A stretch of 64,000 nt of DNA, from assembly GCA_019096155.1 (NCBI GenBank), contig JAHCVI010000005.1, positions 10,468-74,467 on the forward strand, written 5' to 3'. Under the pieces are notes generated by a model. It ran no database searches and was not told the DNA's origin. It saw only the letters and a list, made by a program, of their open reading frames with translations. This stretch comes from Staphylotrichum longicolle (Eukaryota > Ascomycota > Sordariomycetes > Sordariales > Chaetomiaceae). Below are positions 1 through 10,404 of the stretch, one piece after another (the stretch's first letter is position 1; each line of letters opens with the position of its first letter). The position numbers were made by a program, and so were the translations under genes.

Positions 1-290
1 ACTCTACACCTCCCCGAGTCACCTACCCTACACTCCCGATCACCTACCCTACGAGACCTACCTACACTCCCCGAGTCACCTACCCTACCCTCCCCGACTG
101 ACCTACCCTACACCTCCCCGACCTCCCTATACCTCCCGACTACCTACCTCCCCGACTTACCTAACCTACACCTCCCCGACTAAGCTGCCCTATACCTCCT
201 AGACTAAGCTACCCTATACCCTCCCCGACTGACCTACCCTATACCTTCCCCGACTGACCTACCCTGCACCTCCCCGAGTCACCTACCCTA
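1..290. repeat. Short degenerate tandem repeat, C-rich strand
   Basis: The first 290 bases are a degenerate tandem repeat of about 25 bases built from the words CTCCCCGA, CTACCCTA and CACCT. Spacing varies, and no copy is perfect over a long stretch. It is not the canonical TTAGGG telomere repeat of filamentous fungi. The position at the window edge, next to a second minisatellite, suggests subtelomeric or other repeat-rich DNA, which is inference. No coding content is visible. Confidence 0.8.
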
Positions 291-780
291 TAGACACAAA
301 CGGGCGAGGGCACGGTCGTCCGGCGGAATACAAACGGGCGAGGGCACGGTCGTTGGGACAGACAGGCAAGCCCTCCGTCGGCCGCCGTCGCCCTCGATCG
401 TTTGTCTCTGATTGGCTCGAAGCAAACGGGCGAGGGCTTGCACGAGGGCACGGTCGTCCGGACGGCCGGAATCCAAAACAAACGGGCGAGGGCACGGTCG
501 TCGGGATAGACGGGCAAGTAAGCCCTCTATCGGCCGCCGTCGCCCTCGATCGTTTCGTCTCTGATTGGCCCAAAGCAAACGGGCGAGGGCTTGTACGAGG
601 GCATGGTCGTCCGGCGGAATAACAAACGGGCGAGGGCACGGTCCTTGTTACAAACGGGCGAGGGCATAGTCGTCGGGACAAACGGGCGAGCCCTCCGTCG
701 GCCGCCGTCGCCCTCGATCGTTCGTCTCTGATTGGCCCGGAGCCAACGGGCGAGGGCTCGGCCGGTCGGACGATGGCTCC
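291..780. repeat. GC-rich minisatellite, units of about 150 bp
   Basis: Two words alternate. One is AAACGGGCGAGGGCACGGTC, seen near 297, 333, 479, 624 and 651 with variants. The other is a block of about 45 bases with CCGTCGGCCGCCGTCGCCCT and ending GTCTCTGATTGGC, near 371-414, 522-567 and 691-736. Together they form about three higher-order units of roughly 150-160 bp. The open frames in this region change reading frame between units and have repeat-derived peptides, so I do not regard them as genes. Confidence 0.85.
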
Positions 781-1529
781 CAGGGGCTCAAAGTTGGTTA
801 GGTTAAATGCTAGGCTAACCAACCTAACCCCTCGAAACTCGTTACCATTGGCGCTAGAAATGGTATACCCCTAAATGGAAGGACTAAAAAAAAGCCGCTC
901 TATGCCCCTATCGACGTACCTCGCTAGGTAGGTAACCCACCCCCTAGCCTAAGTAAAACCGTTGTTTGCCCTTTCCTAACTAGGGTAGTACCACTCATCT
1001 CTAGCCCTCGTTTGCCCATCGCGGCCGAACTCTGCTATGCAAAACGCAGCGTTGCGGATCCTCGCCCGCTCTACTAGGTCAGGCGAGCATGTCTTACTTG
1101 TCTCTGCCAAAACCTCGGGAATAAGCGCTGTGCCTCTGTCGCTCCCCACCGCCCGGAAGAGCTTCTCAGAGGTATGATAATGCTCGTAGACGATTTTGGC
1201 AAAGGGCTAGAAATCCACGTACTGCGATAGGGTAGGGATACATTCCACTCCGCTTATTCTATAGCCCGAATATAACTAGGGTAGTATACCTATCAGGGGG
1301 AGAGGGCGGCGATATATATAAGGAGCTCCTAAGACTCTTCATTAAGGGCTAGGTAGAAAACCTACCACGGCCCCCCATAGGATTCTCAGGGCTCGTCCGT
1401 GCTAGTATAGTAGGTAAGAGGGTCGGGGAGGCAGTACAATGTAAGCACGTATAGGTAGCAGAGGTGTAGCTTGCTCTAGAGGGAGCCGGCGTCGGTCAGC
1501 TAGCCGAGCGTGCCGTTAACGGTAAAGGC
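781..1529. other. Decayed non-coding sequence, TA-rich
   Basis: No open frame of useful length. The sequence is rich in CTA/TAG/TATA words and stop codons compared with the GC-rich genes further right. This looks like old transposon or gene DNA after repeat-induced point mutation (RIP), but I could not identify an element or find terminal repeats. Confidence 0.4.
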
Positions 1530-1722
1530 GTTATGGCGGATAAAGTCGCGTTCGTCTAGCCCGAGGCTAGAGAGGCGAACATAACCACAGGGTTTAGTCT
1601 GGTCGACGGATATATCGCCTCGTAGGACAAGGACTTCTCTGAAGCCTGCATAGCTGCTTAGTTTAAGCACTAGCTTGTTAGACAGCTCGAAAATACTTTG
1701 AAGAGTCTCTACGCCTAGGGAT
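1530..1722 (-). pseudogene. Coding remnant, unidentified
   Basis: On the minus strand one frame stays open for about 60 codons. It reads protein-like sequence (for example the words SYAGFREVLVLRGD and GYVRLSSLGLDERDF) until TAG, and further in-frame stops follow at once. There is no start codon, and it abuts the 3' end of the zinc-finger locus. Codons are rich in CTA and TAx, unlike the neighbouring genes. It may be the relic of a transposon or of a gene exon. I do not recognise the family. Confidence 0.35.
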
Positions 1723-1727
1723 GAAGC

Positions 1728-4089
1728 TCAAGGTCCATCTCCTAGGTAGATACCAGAGCTCGAGATGAGGGTCTCATAATAGCTAGATAGTTCCCATCCT
1801 GCCCCGGATTCTGTCCATGGATCCCACGACGACTCAGGGACAGCCTCGAGCGTTTTCATGAAACTCTGGTAGCCATCCGAAGAATTGACAGTCTCCAGAT
1901 TGGCGACAGCCGGCAGCCCACCTTCTTTTTCTCCCTCTGCCTCGCCTTCTTCCTCTCCTTCTACTTCTCTGTTCTCTTGCTCTCTTCCACCGTCCTCCTC
2001 CCCTTCCCCCTCCTCCACAGCCTCTTGTGCCACATCCAACCCCGCCCCCTCCTCCACGATACCCTCATCCCCTCGGCACTCCGAACCGGCCTTTTCTAAA
2101 GGAGACTGCATCACAGACAGCAGCAGCGGTGTCTCGTTGACCACAACGCCACTATCCGGCCGCGACAAGCGCCCAGCGGGCGTGGGATCGTCATCTTGCG
2201 CCGACATAGCCCCCCTGCTGCTACCACCACCGCCCCCCGTCACCGCCATTGTCGTTGCCGTCGTAGCCTCAACCCTCTCCTCCCTCCATCGCATAAACGC
2301 AGCCTCGAACCCCACCCGTCCTATCCACCTCAAAATACTCCGCCTCTCCTCCCCGTCCAACCGCCCAAACCCAGGCCATTTGTCCATCTCCATTACTTCA
2401 CGCGTCGCGTCTTCTAGAATGGCCTCGCCGTTCGTGGCGCAAAACTCTTGGAATGAGCCCAACTCCTCTGAGACGCCGACGGGACGGTACGCCGACGCCG
2501 GCCTCGCGCGGCCGGGAAAAAGGAAGTCCCAGAGGTCGAACCACTGCCCTTCCTCAGTGGCTTTGGGGTTGGAGCGGCGCGAGAGGGCATCAAACCCGGC
2601 TTGAGAGAGGCGGTCGGGTCGGGAGGAGGGGGGCTTGGGTGTGCAGAATAGGCCGATGGGGTTGGAGACATGATCGTGGAGGGCATGTTCCGACGGGAAG
2701 GCGGTCGCGCAGCGGGGACAGGAGAAGGGTGAGTAATGGTCGCGCCGGAGGTGTTGCTTGACGTCGCGGATCCGGCTCAAGATTTTGGGGAAGCAGGCTC
2801 GGTGGCGGTGGGAGTCGGTCTTCCAGAAGGGGCAGGCGAGGAGTCGGGTGATGTTGGGGGCGGGATCGCGCTTGGAGCGTTTGGATGGCGGCTTGTTGTT
2901 GTTGTTGTTGTTGTTGTTGTTGCTGTTGTTGTCGTCGTCGTCGTCTTCACCGGGGAGTTTCCTCTTGTTGCTAGGTCTGGAGGGGCCTGAGGGGTCACCG
3001 ACAGACCGCGGCGCAGAGCTCGAGCTTGTTGATGTTGTCGTTGTTCCGTTTTCCCCGAAAGCGGTGTCGGCCGCGTTGTTTGCATGTGCGTGGGACTGGT
3101 AGCCCGAAACAAGGCGGCGGACTATGACATATCGCAGGAACGGCATGGCTGGTTGCCTTTGATCCAGAGAGGAAAGACTCTCGGGGGAGTCCGAGACTGA
3201 AAGGAGATCAGACTCGTAGGATGTGTCAGTGGGGGTCTGCGCTGAGCTTTCCAGCGTCCGGTTCATGTGGTCATCGAGCCCCAGCGGCGATAAGGCGCCT
3301 GCTTGCACCAAGCCAGTGTGCAAAACACCCCTGGTTTCGATATTCGGGAGGCCAGGCTCGTCATTGTTGATCTGACCTGGTCTCGCTGCGCTGCCGCAGT
3401 TTGAGCCCGCTGGCGCCGACACTGGATCCTGCCTGTCGTCCTGTTTGCCGATATTGCCACAAGTGCGGAGGATATGAGCGCCCCAAGAAAGTTCAGGGTC
3501 TGTGATTTCATCCCCTGTGACTCCGTTACGTCGCTCTGTATCATCAATTGCGGAGCATTCATGGCGGAGGCAGCGAATATGTGCCCAAACAAACACCGCT
3601 TTCCTCATCGCTCGATCCTTCACCCGTTTAACGAGCACCAACGCTTCCTCGGGCGCAGTGAGACGAACGCTCTCGACTGAGTCAGGCGAGTAATATCGCA
3701 ACGCTTCCACCACCTCATAGGGAAGCTCGATCCCGGTGCTGCCGCTCTCTGGTCGGTGGCAAATTGGAAACCCGCAAACAACGACAGGACGAAGGCCGCC
3801 AAGGTCAGTCCACCACATTTCCTTAGGGGTCATCGGCCTCGTTTGCACCAGCACATCAAAGGAAATTGTCCCCGGGGCATCTTGCGAGTCCCGTCGAACG
3901 ATGAAAGGTGTATGAGCCGTGGTGGCGTCCCGAGCCTGCGGCCAGACGGCAGCGGCTATCCAGGCGACCTGCTCGCCGCACTCAGCGAGGGTGTGAGCAG
4001 GCCCGAGAACCGTTAGAACCAGGTCGTTTGCGTCGTTCCGCACCGAGACCCATGAGTCGTCCCATTCGAACAAGCCCAGTTCTAAGAGG
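1728..4089 (-). CDS. C-terminal part of zinc-finger-module protein (second CPF-type finger)
   Basis: Open frame of about 780 codons with no ATG at its 5' end: the frame opens at a TTG near 4073, directly after a good splice acceptor (CTCTTAG, with an upstream CTGAT branch site) at about 4090. It is therefore probably a downstream exon of the locus at 4191-6044, not a separate gene. The first 130 residues match a region found in fungal proteins after the first zinc-finger module (words GEQVAWIAAAV, VVVCGFPICHRPE and GIELPYEVVEAL). In the middle lie an Asn-rich tract and a basic stretch. A second finger module follows (LLACPFWKTDSHRHRACF, then IRDVKQHLRRDH and CPRC...F..H), then WFDLWDFLFPGRARP. 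The tail is Glu/Gly-rich and low in complexity. The function of the family is unknown; nucleic-acid binding is a guess from the fingers. Confidence 0.6.
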
Positions 4090-4190
4090 AAGAATCAGCC
4101 GGCACCATGAGCAGCGTGGAAACCTGGGGCGTATTACCGCTGGAGGTGGATGGCTTCTTGCGGCGGGCATCTGGTGGAGACCGATTCAAC

Positions 4191-6044
4191 CAGTATTTGC
4201 GTTAAGGAGGTCCAAAACACCGTTCTTGCTCCAGGGCCAGACCTGGGACACATACGTCTCGACCGTAGTCATTTGGCCTCCGAACAAACCGTAATGGCGA
4301 ATTCCTGGCGTTGATCCGTCCGCCGCTCTTTTAGGGATCGGTGAATGATATGGCCCCATTGGAGTCGGAAGGCCACTTGGTGCCGGCGAGGCCGCTCTAG
4401 TCTGCGGATGGTGCCGGTTGAGAGTGCTGCTAGAAGGTTTTGGCGGATATCCTGAACAGCAAGAGCCCCAGGTCCACGGCTTCCCCACTGCAGCAACGGT
4501 CCTTGGAGTCTGAGGCGTAGCCATTCCAATGCCTTACTCCAGGAGATAACATCCCTGTATGCTTGAAGCCCACCGAGGTTGAGGCTCTCGTGGACGTTGT
4601 CGTCGTCGTCGTCGTTATCATCTTTGACATCATGCGTCGGGGCTCGGCTATCCCACGAAATCAGATCCTCGGATCGAGGCATGATGTCTGAATTGCAATG
4701 CTTTGCTGTGGGAGTAGCCTCCTCAATGCGGCCAGCAAGGATGAATTCGAGGTGCGAGGCAATGTTTCTGTTTCAGCTTTGTCAGCTTGAATCTACCAGT
4801 ATAGCACGGAAATATGAGTCAAAGGAAAGTCAGGGTGGCAGGCTCACTGATGATGTTTATGTACAAAATACATGATATCCCGTTCGGTCTGAGACCTAGA
4901 TTCGAGGCCGAACTTGATCGAAAATGCTCTGATAAGGCCGGGAAAGAGGTTCCGGAGCAAGACCACCTCCTTCGCGTCAACACCCCAGCCATTAAGGTTA
5001 TCAGCGATGATCAGGGCAAGTTCCGAGATGTAATGTCGAGCGCTGACTGGAGCCACGCTGGTTGTTGGCTCTGAGTATGTCGCCTTCTCGTCTGGCGAGC
5101 GAAGTCCGAGCTTGACGAGTGCGGATGTGTATCTAGACTCCACAGTCCCTGCAGGAATTGGTGGCTGTGGCTGGAACATCTCCACCGCCTTCTTGCTTGC
5201 AGGTGCTTTCCCCACAGGCTTGTTGGCGGATGTGGCATCCACAGTCTTGCCCACGGTTGTCGCACTCTCGTGCTCGTTCAGAAATATCTCGGTCAAAATG
5301 AAGGGTTCGTGTGCTGTCAAGGGAGGTAAGAGACTGCCCGACTGTCGAGTCTGGTCAGAGCAACGGAATCATCTTACCTGATGAAGGGATGACGGCATCG
5401 CCGGGAAACAACGTCCTCCACAGATCCTCCCAGGTGGCCACCTTATCTTTGGACGACCTCGACAACAGTCGGTCATAGGTATGTTTTCCAATCCCGTCCT
5501 CATCATCTTGCCTGCGCGGCAGCTTAGAAGTACACGGATCAGCCTGCTGAGAGTGCTTCAACAAGTCCCCTTCAGATGGGAACTGTGACTGGCATCGCCA
5601 ACTTCAAACAATGAACCGTTAGGAATAATGTTGCTACTTATGGAACTGATCAGGGTCCGCTCACCATTGATGTAACCGATGGTGCAACCTCACGTGCCTC
5701 CTATACATATCATGATGAGGAGGCTATGTTAGAATTGTACTCTCAATGTCGCTGACGCTGAGGGGAGGAGTCAGGGAGACGGACGTAACGGGAGCTATGC
5801 CCTCAAACTCCTTGGTGCACTCGGCATGGTCGCGCACGTTGAAACGTTCCCGGTTCCTCTTGCGAAACGGGCAGCTTAACAGTTGTTCCAACGGTTGTTC
5901 CGGCGCTCGTTTGGCCGGCCTCTTACCGCCACTCGGGCTGGCTTCGATGTCTGCGATGTCTGCGATGTCTGCGGCGCTGTCATCTAGATTGGAGCTCCGA
6001 CGCCTTTTCATCGAACCCGCGAGCAACGAGGAAGAATAGGGCAT
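4191..6044 (-). pseudogene. N-terminal part of the same zinc-finger-module locus, frame-broken
   Basis: Start ATG at 6042-6044. Exon 1 carries basic residues and LLSCPFRKRNRERFNVRDH. A micro-exon near 5677-5706 gives RRHVRLHHRLHQ. The next exon (about 5366-5606) gives WRCQSQFPSEGDLLKHSQQ and then WEDLWRTLFPGDAV. The next runs from about 5325 to 4846 with SARHYISELALIIADNL. The last starts near 4772 (NIASHLEFILAGR) and continues to the motif LLAALSTGTIRRLERPRRHQ-VAFRLQW. These blocks occur in this order in a common family of fungal proteins of unknown function. The family continues with a segment like ETYVSQVWPWSKNGVLDLL, which is present here but in another frame (about 4191-4270), after a stop at 4269-4271. 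I read this as a frameshift near 4265-4300. From there a splice into the frame at 4089 is possible, so 1728-6044 may be one disrupted gene or one gene with an assembly error. Confidence 0.55.
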
Positions 6045-6878
6045 GGTTTGGGGGAGCCACAGAGACTGTTCCTGATCAAGACAATGCAAACGTCGGAGTA
6101 CAGAGCACGATACTTTTGGGGAGGAGGGGAAGCAACCCGTCAGAGCCTTGCGGCTGAACCCAAAACATGGATGGAGAGCACAGGAGACCACGGAATTGTG
6201 CTCTGGGGTCTGACTGGCCCGGAAGTTGCCAGCGACAAAGCCTCCCCAGCTGCGGCGCAACTGCACGCACGGACACGCCAACCCGTGCGTGGGAGCCAAT
6301 CAGACGAAGAGCACAAGACCGAGGCGTTTGCGCTCTCGACGACGGACAGCAACCAGGGCACGGAACCAGGGTCTCTGCGCTCTGGAGGGAAGCGAGGCAT
6401 CATTGAGTGCCGTGTGGTGACGGTCTCCAGAAGAAGAGCGCGCGTCGCTGCGCTCGATTCAAAGAGAAAATGCTGAGATGTGTGGCCCTCGTGCTGTGCC
6501 TCAGACAATCTTTGGTGCTGTTAGGTTCACTTGGTGCTCTCGACCAGGTACCAGGTCCGCGGCCTAACCAGGTCCCAAGTGCCAGGTGATGGGCAGTAGG
6601 AATAAGGGGCGGCTGAGACTTGATATTTATTGCAGTCTCGCCTCCTCATCTGTTGCCAAATGGAGGCATCAAGCTCTTGGTTTATCAAACAAATGTTGCA
6701 TTTCAACTAGCTGCGCGAAGCATCTGTACTTCCCCGACATTGGACCGCCAGGACTCTCGTCAAGTTTCTCATGTCTCCCAGATCACAAGTCTCAGCGGCC
6801 ACCACCGGCGACCAAGTGTACGACTCCTACCCATCCACTAGATCATGGTGACAAAGCAGGTAGCTAACCTGATTGCAG
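6045..6878. other. Intergenic, no supported gene
   Basis: Upstream of the zinc-finger locus. Small overlapping frames on both strands show no recognisable protein and no consistent splice pattern. Confidence 0.5.
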
Positions 6879-7062
6879 TGTCGACACGGAGACTCGAGCG
6901 TTTATCTTGGACAGATACCTAAGTTCTACCGAGCAGACTCTTGTTGAAAGGCTTACCTTTTCGCACTCAACCAAGCCGCCGCAAGTCAAGGTCAGGGACA
7001 CCGTGAAGTGGCTGGCCGAATGGCAAACCACATGGGAGAAGCTAGGCAGAGAATCAAAGTAG
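6879..7062 (+). pseudogene. Short coding remnant, possibly gag-like
   Basis: After an acceptor-like TTGCAG (6873-6878), one plus-strand frame stays open for 60 codons to TAG at 7060-7062. The peptide contains FILDRYLSSTEQTLVERL and VKWLAEWQTTWEKL, which looks like real protein. The last words resemble the segment before the zinc knuckle in Ty1/copia-type gag proteins of fungi, but the likeness is weak. No start codon, integrase or reverse transcriptase is nearby. The piece could equally be the last exon of a lost gene. Confidence 0.3.
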
Positions 7063-7701
7063 CTACAGGTTGCTATGTCATTCAATTTGTATCTAGACAG
7101 ACATGGCTATAGATAGTCGTTGTTATACCTCATCATCGGCCGTCAACCGCGGTATCATTGGATTCTCTACGCATTTATTGGCTGGCACCGATGTACTACC
7201 TGGAGGGCTTCTACTGTGTATCGACTTATACATACCTGCGCAAAGCCCCGACTTTCTCGCCTTCAAGCTCTCTGATATTGATTAGTCATAGGGCAAAGCG
7301 AGGCCGATATCCTAGTTAAAGTCGTGCTTAACGAGCGGAGAAATCTCAGACCTTTCTCTCTTTGTTCCTGTTCTCTGGTGGGGCCGTCTTAAGACAAAAT
7401 AGAAAAAGACATATAATACTCCGCATTCGCTGGTCGTCACCGACCCAGCTACAGTTGGAACTCTTATAGGTTTTCCAAGGGGAGAGCGGATGGGATCCTG
7501 TATTTGCTCGTAGATGTGGTCGTATATAGGAGTTCGGTGTGCTAGTTATAGTTAAAGACCTATGTTGAATTGCCTCCTGGATCTGTCAAAGAGATTCCAC
7601 CCCCAAGACTGAAGGGTCAAGCAGTGTGCTCAGAACGGTACGGATTGGTTCAGGAAGAGGCTCCTCTTCCTTCAGATGTGCTGGTTTGCCCTTATCTTGT
7701 G
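7063..7701. other. Intergenic, nothing recognised
   Basis: Comparatively AT-rich spacer between the small remnant and the GNAT tail. No coding frame, repeat or RNA gene could be supported. Confidence 0.5.
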
Positions 7702-8037
7702 TCACGCCCAACTGGCGAGAGGGTGGCTGTTGTCGCCAGTGAAAGTGAGCCAGTATGATGTGCCCACTCTTCTGAAACCTAACGAAAGCCAGAACTGTTG
7801 GAGATTGCGAGCTGCTTTGTCAACGGCTTCCGCATCTCCCTTTTTGTCCTTGTATTCCAGGTCTGTCTCCAGTATAGTATTCCGGCCCGGCAAGGGCGAA
7901 GAAGGCACCCGCACCTTGTCGAGTATCGCGTTGACGATCTTAGTTCCAGTTCCTTGGTGGCGCCAGAGGGGTTCGGCACAGAGGATTTCGACCAAGAGGA
8001 TATCGCCGCGGTCGCGATACTGGCCACAGACGCCAGA
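7702..8037 (-). pseudogene. GNAT acetyltransferase C-terminal fragment, in frame after the HET stop codon
   Basis: The codon after the HET stop (TAA, 8038-8040) continues in the same frame for about 111 codons to a stop at 7702. The peptide carries a GNAT acetyl-CoA loop region (EPLWRHQGTGTKIVNAILDK, i.e. Q/R-x-x-G-x-G/T) and the C-terminal block FWLSLGFRRVGTSYWL typical of fungal GNAT proteins. The N-terminal half of a GNAT domain is missing, and there is no proper start. It is either a dead fragment or a tail joined to the HET protein by stop-codon readthrough. The close in-frame join is visible; which explanation holds is inference. Confidence 0.6.
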
Positions 8038-10404
8038 TTAGATAATATAGATCGTCTCGTTTACCTCCTCCCTGTCGTCATGAAAAACACAGTGCGTTTC
8101 CCCCTGCCAGTAGGACTGCGTTACATAACCCGCCCTCAGAAACGTCCACTCCTTATCCCCCTTGACCTTGTCGAGCGCCATGATGACATCGACCCGATGA
8201 TTGGCACTCGCAGCCGAAGAGCCAATCCGCGTCATTAGGAGCAGCCCCCAGGTCTCAGTCGACGCGCCTACCTCGAAGTCGGGCGACCACCCGCCCCTTT
8301 CTTTCCGCCCCTGCCCGTCGTGCCGCATGCCCGCCATGAACTCCCCCCACTCCATCCTGCGGAGGCGCCCCCTGACGACCAGCTCGCCGCGCGAGACCTG
8401 CCCGTTGGGCAGGGCCGAGATGGCGATGTTCTCCACCCGGAACTGCTGCGTGAAATCGTGATAGTCCATCTGCAGCATCACTCTCTCCAGCCGCACGTTT
8501 GAGTCCACACACGCCCAGCTCCAGCTCGGCGCGCGGTACTGAGACTTGTCTAGGGACTCAGGCCGCGTCGGTGCCGCCCGCCATGTGCGCCACATCAGGC
8601 CGACGGCGAGGTAGTCGAGCCACAGGCCCGCGCCGTGGCGGAGGCCGGTCGACTGGGCGATCATGCTCATGATGCCGTGCAGCGCGACGAGCTTGTCTCC
8701 CCGCTGAGTGAGCGCCTTCCCAGAGTAGGTCGCCACTAGTTCGTCCCAGGCCCTGAGGAAACCCAGCACGTCCTTGTTAGTGAGTGGGGAGGTGGCCGCA
8801 GTTTTGGCCGGCGGCCGGAAGTCGCAGAGCGCTTGGAAGATCTCCTTAGGGCGGCTGTACCCGCCGTTGCTCTTCCAGTCCCATGTGTCGGCGCCGTCGG
8901 GCCAGCCTTCGGTCGCGTCCCGACGGATGCATTCCCAGGAGATCGTCCGGCGGCTGTAGTGGAGGGTGCGCGGGGCCAGCATGCGCTCCTGAAACACCCA
9001 GCCGCGGGAGATGGTGCTTGAGCCATCGTGGTCCCGCCACTCACTCGGGCAGCGCCGCGGGATGCAAAGGCCGCTAGCGGCGTCGCCCGTCAGGATGCAG
9101 GCCCGGTGCTTCAGGGGGTTGCGCGTGGCGAAGCAGCCGGCGCTGCTGTCTGCGGCGCCCCCTGCCGAGATGTTCAGAGCGGAGGCCCGGTAGATGTGGC
9201 CCATGATGGCTGACTCGGTCGTCCAGTCGCCCTTAGAGTCCTGGATGATACAGAGTGAGTCGATCCAGAGGTATCGGTATCCAAGCTCTCGCGTGATGGT
9301 GACGGCGTCCTGAAACGTCCGTGGTAGGTCTTCGAAGTTGATTTGGGTTTTGAAAAGCTCGAGGTTGCCCTCAAGAAGCCGGAGTGGTTGTAAGCTACCC
9401 CAGCAATGGCTGAGGGATACGAAGTCCTTCTGCCCTCGTCCCTCGCGCAGTCGGATGGTCTTGACCTTGCCCGAGCCTATATCCAGCAGCCGGGTAGGGA
9501 ACTTGGTGACCGAACGGATGGCGTCCCGGCAAACGGAGTGTCCTCGCTTGCATCTGGTTAGCCATTGCTTTGCCAAACCGAACGACGCTGCTGATCCCGT
9601 TGACACGCTGAGCTGGGCGTCGTGGACCACCTCGATTGGATCATCTCGGTGTGCTTTCCATTTTGCCTTTTCCGCCTCGGACCGGATGTATTCGGTACGG
9701 TAGACACTCAGCGCCTTGCGACCGTTTCTTTTCATAGGGCGGTTCAAGGGCCAATCTAGCTCCAGGTTGATCGAGGCGTACGAACCCCATTTTGGCTCGA
9801 TCCGCTCGTCTCCTTTAGAACAACGCCAGCTGAATTGCAACACGACACTATGCGTCTTCGAGGACTGTGCCTCCTCGATGGCCCGGTCGACGGGTTTTTC
9901 GTTGACGATTAAACAGAGCACAGAGCACAAGTGGCACCCGTTTCTGGCCGAGGATTCCAGGGCGTCCAACGAGGGGTAGTGAAGGAACCGCTCCTGCCGC
10001 TCGAACTCGTTGAAGCCCGAGGTTTTATCGACCTCTTTCGCTCGGTTGTTTAGAATATGGGATTTGGCAACGATCTTCGAACACAGAACACACAACGTGT
10101 GTGGCGTAACCTTAGCGTCAATGTCGCTGCTGGTGGTGGCTGTTGTCCTGCTGTGGGTCGAGGTGCCATGCTCGCCGTTCGGGGCCGTTTTGCTACGCTT
10201 GTTTGTGGCCCGTCCGATCTTGCTCCGGGAGTCTCGCCGGTCACGCTTGTGTGTCGTGCCTCGGGCCGCTGAGTTCACAGATAACGGAGGCATGTTTGTG
10301 GCCAGTGCTGGAGTCCAGTTGCTTGAGGGCTCAAAGGACAAGAGGAGGCGATTGCGGTGAGCCGACGATAGTTGAGCATACTGACGCGTCAACGGCAGCC
10401 GCAT
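8038..10404 (-). CDS. HET (heterokaryon incompatibility) domain protein
   Basis: Single open frame of 788 codons. The first ATG is at 10402-10404; a second ATG 37 codons in (MPPLSVNSAARG) could be the real start. The N-terminal 100 residues are basic and Ser/Thr-rich. A Cys-containing block follows (LCVLCSKIVAK and HLCSVLCLIV). The HET domain lies at about residues 325-470, with its three usual blocks FVSLSHCWG, YLWIDSLCIIQDS-DW and GWVFQERMLAPRTLHYS. HET proteins act in non-self recognition after hyphal fusion and can trigger cell death; partners cannot be told from sequence. No NACHT or STAND part is attached. The stop codon is followed in frame by a GNAT-like tail. Confidence 0.93.
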   Translation of the reverse strand: MRLPLTRQYAQLSSAHRNRLLLSFEPSSNWTPALATNMPPLSVNSAARGTTHKRDRRDSRSKIGRATNKRSKTAPNGEHGTSTHSRTTATTSSDIDAKVTPHTLCVLCSKIVAKSHILNNRAKEVDKTSGFNEFERQERFLHYPSLDALESSARNGCHLCSVLCLIVNEKPVDRAIEEAQSSKTHSVVLQFSWRCSKGDERIEPKWGSYASINLELDWPLNRPMKRNGRKALSVYRTEYIRSEAEKAKWKAHRDDPIEVVHDAQLSVSTGSAASFGLAKQWLTRCKRGHSVCRDAIRSVTKFPTRLLDIGSGKVKTIRLREGRGQKDFVSLSHCWGSLQPLRLLEGNLELFKTQINFEDLPRTFQDAVTITRELGYRYLWIDSLCIIQDSKGDWTTESAIMGHIYRASALNISAGGAADSSAGCFATRNPLKHRACILTGDAASGLCIPRRCPSEWRDHDGSSTISRGWVFQERMLAPRTLHYSRRTISWECIRRDATEGWPDGADTWDWKSNGGYSRPKEIFQALCDFRPPAKTAATSPLTNKDVLGFLRAWDELVATYSGKALTQRGDKLVALHGIMSMIAQSTGLRHGAGLWLDYLAVGLMWRTWRAAPTRPESLDKSQYRAPSWSWACVDSNVRLERVMLQMDYHDFTQQFRVENIAISALPNGQVSRGELVVRGRLRRMEWGEFMAGMRHDGQGRKERGGWSPDFEVGASTETWGLLLMTRIGSSAASANHRVDVIMALDKVKGDKEWTFLRAGYVTQSYWQGETHCVFHDDREEVNETIYII

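Noticed and set aside
1..290. Possible telomere
   Set aside because: No TTAGGG/CCCTAA array; the unit is longer and degenerate.
297..760. Regularly spaced repeats, considered as a CRISPR array
   Set aside because: Eukaryotic sequence, the spacers are themselves repeated, and no cas gene is present; it is a minisatellite.
283..822. Open frames of up to 179 codons in the minisatellite
   Set aside because: The peptides are translations of the tandem repeat, with Pro/Arg/Ser words repeated, and frames change between units.
1885..2604. 239-codon plus-strand frame rich in Ser/Pro
   Set aside because: Antisense to the Glu/Gly-rich tail of the zinc-finger protein.
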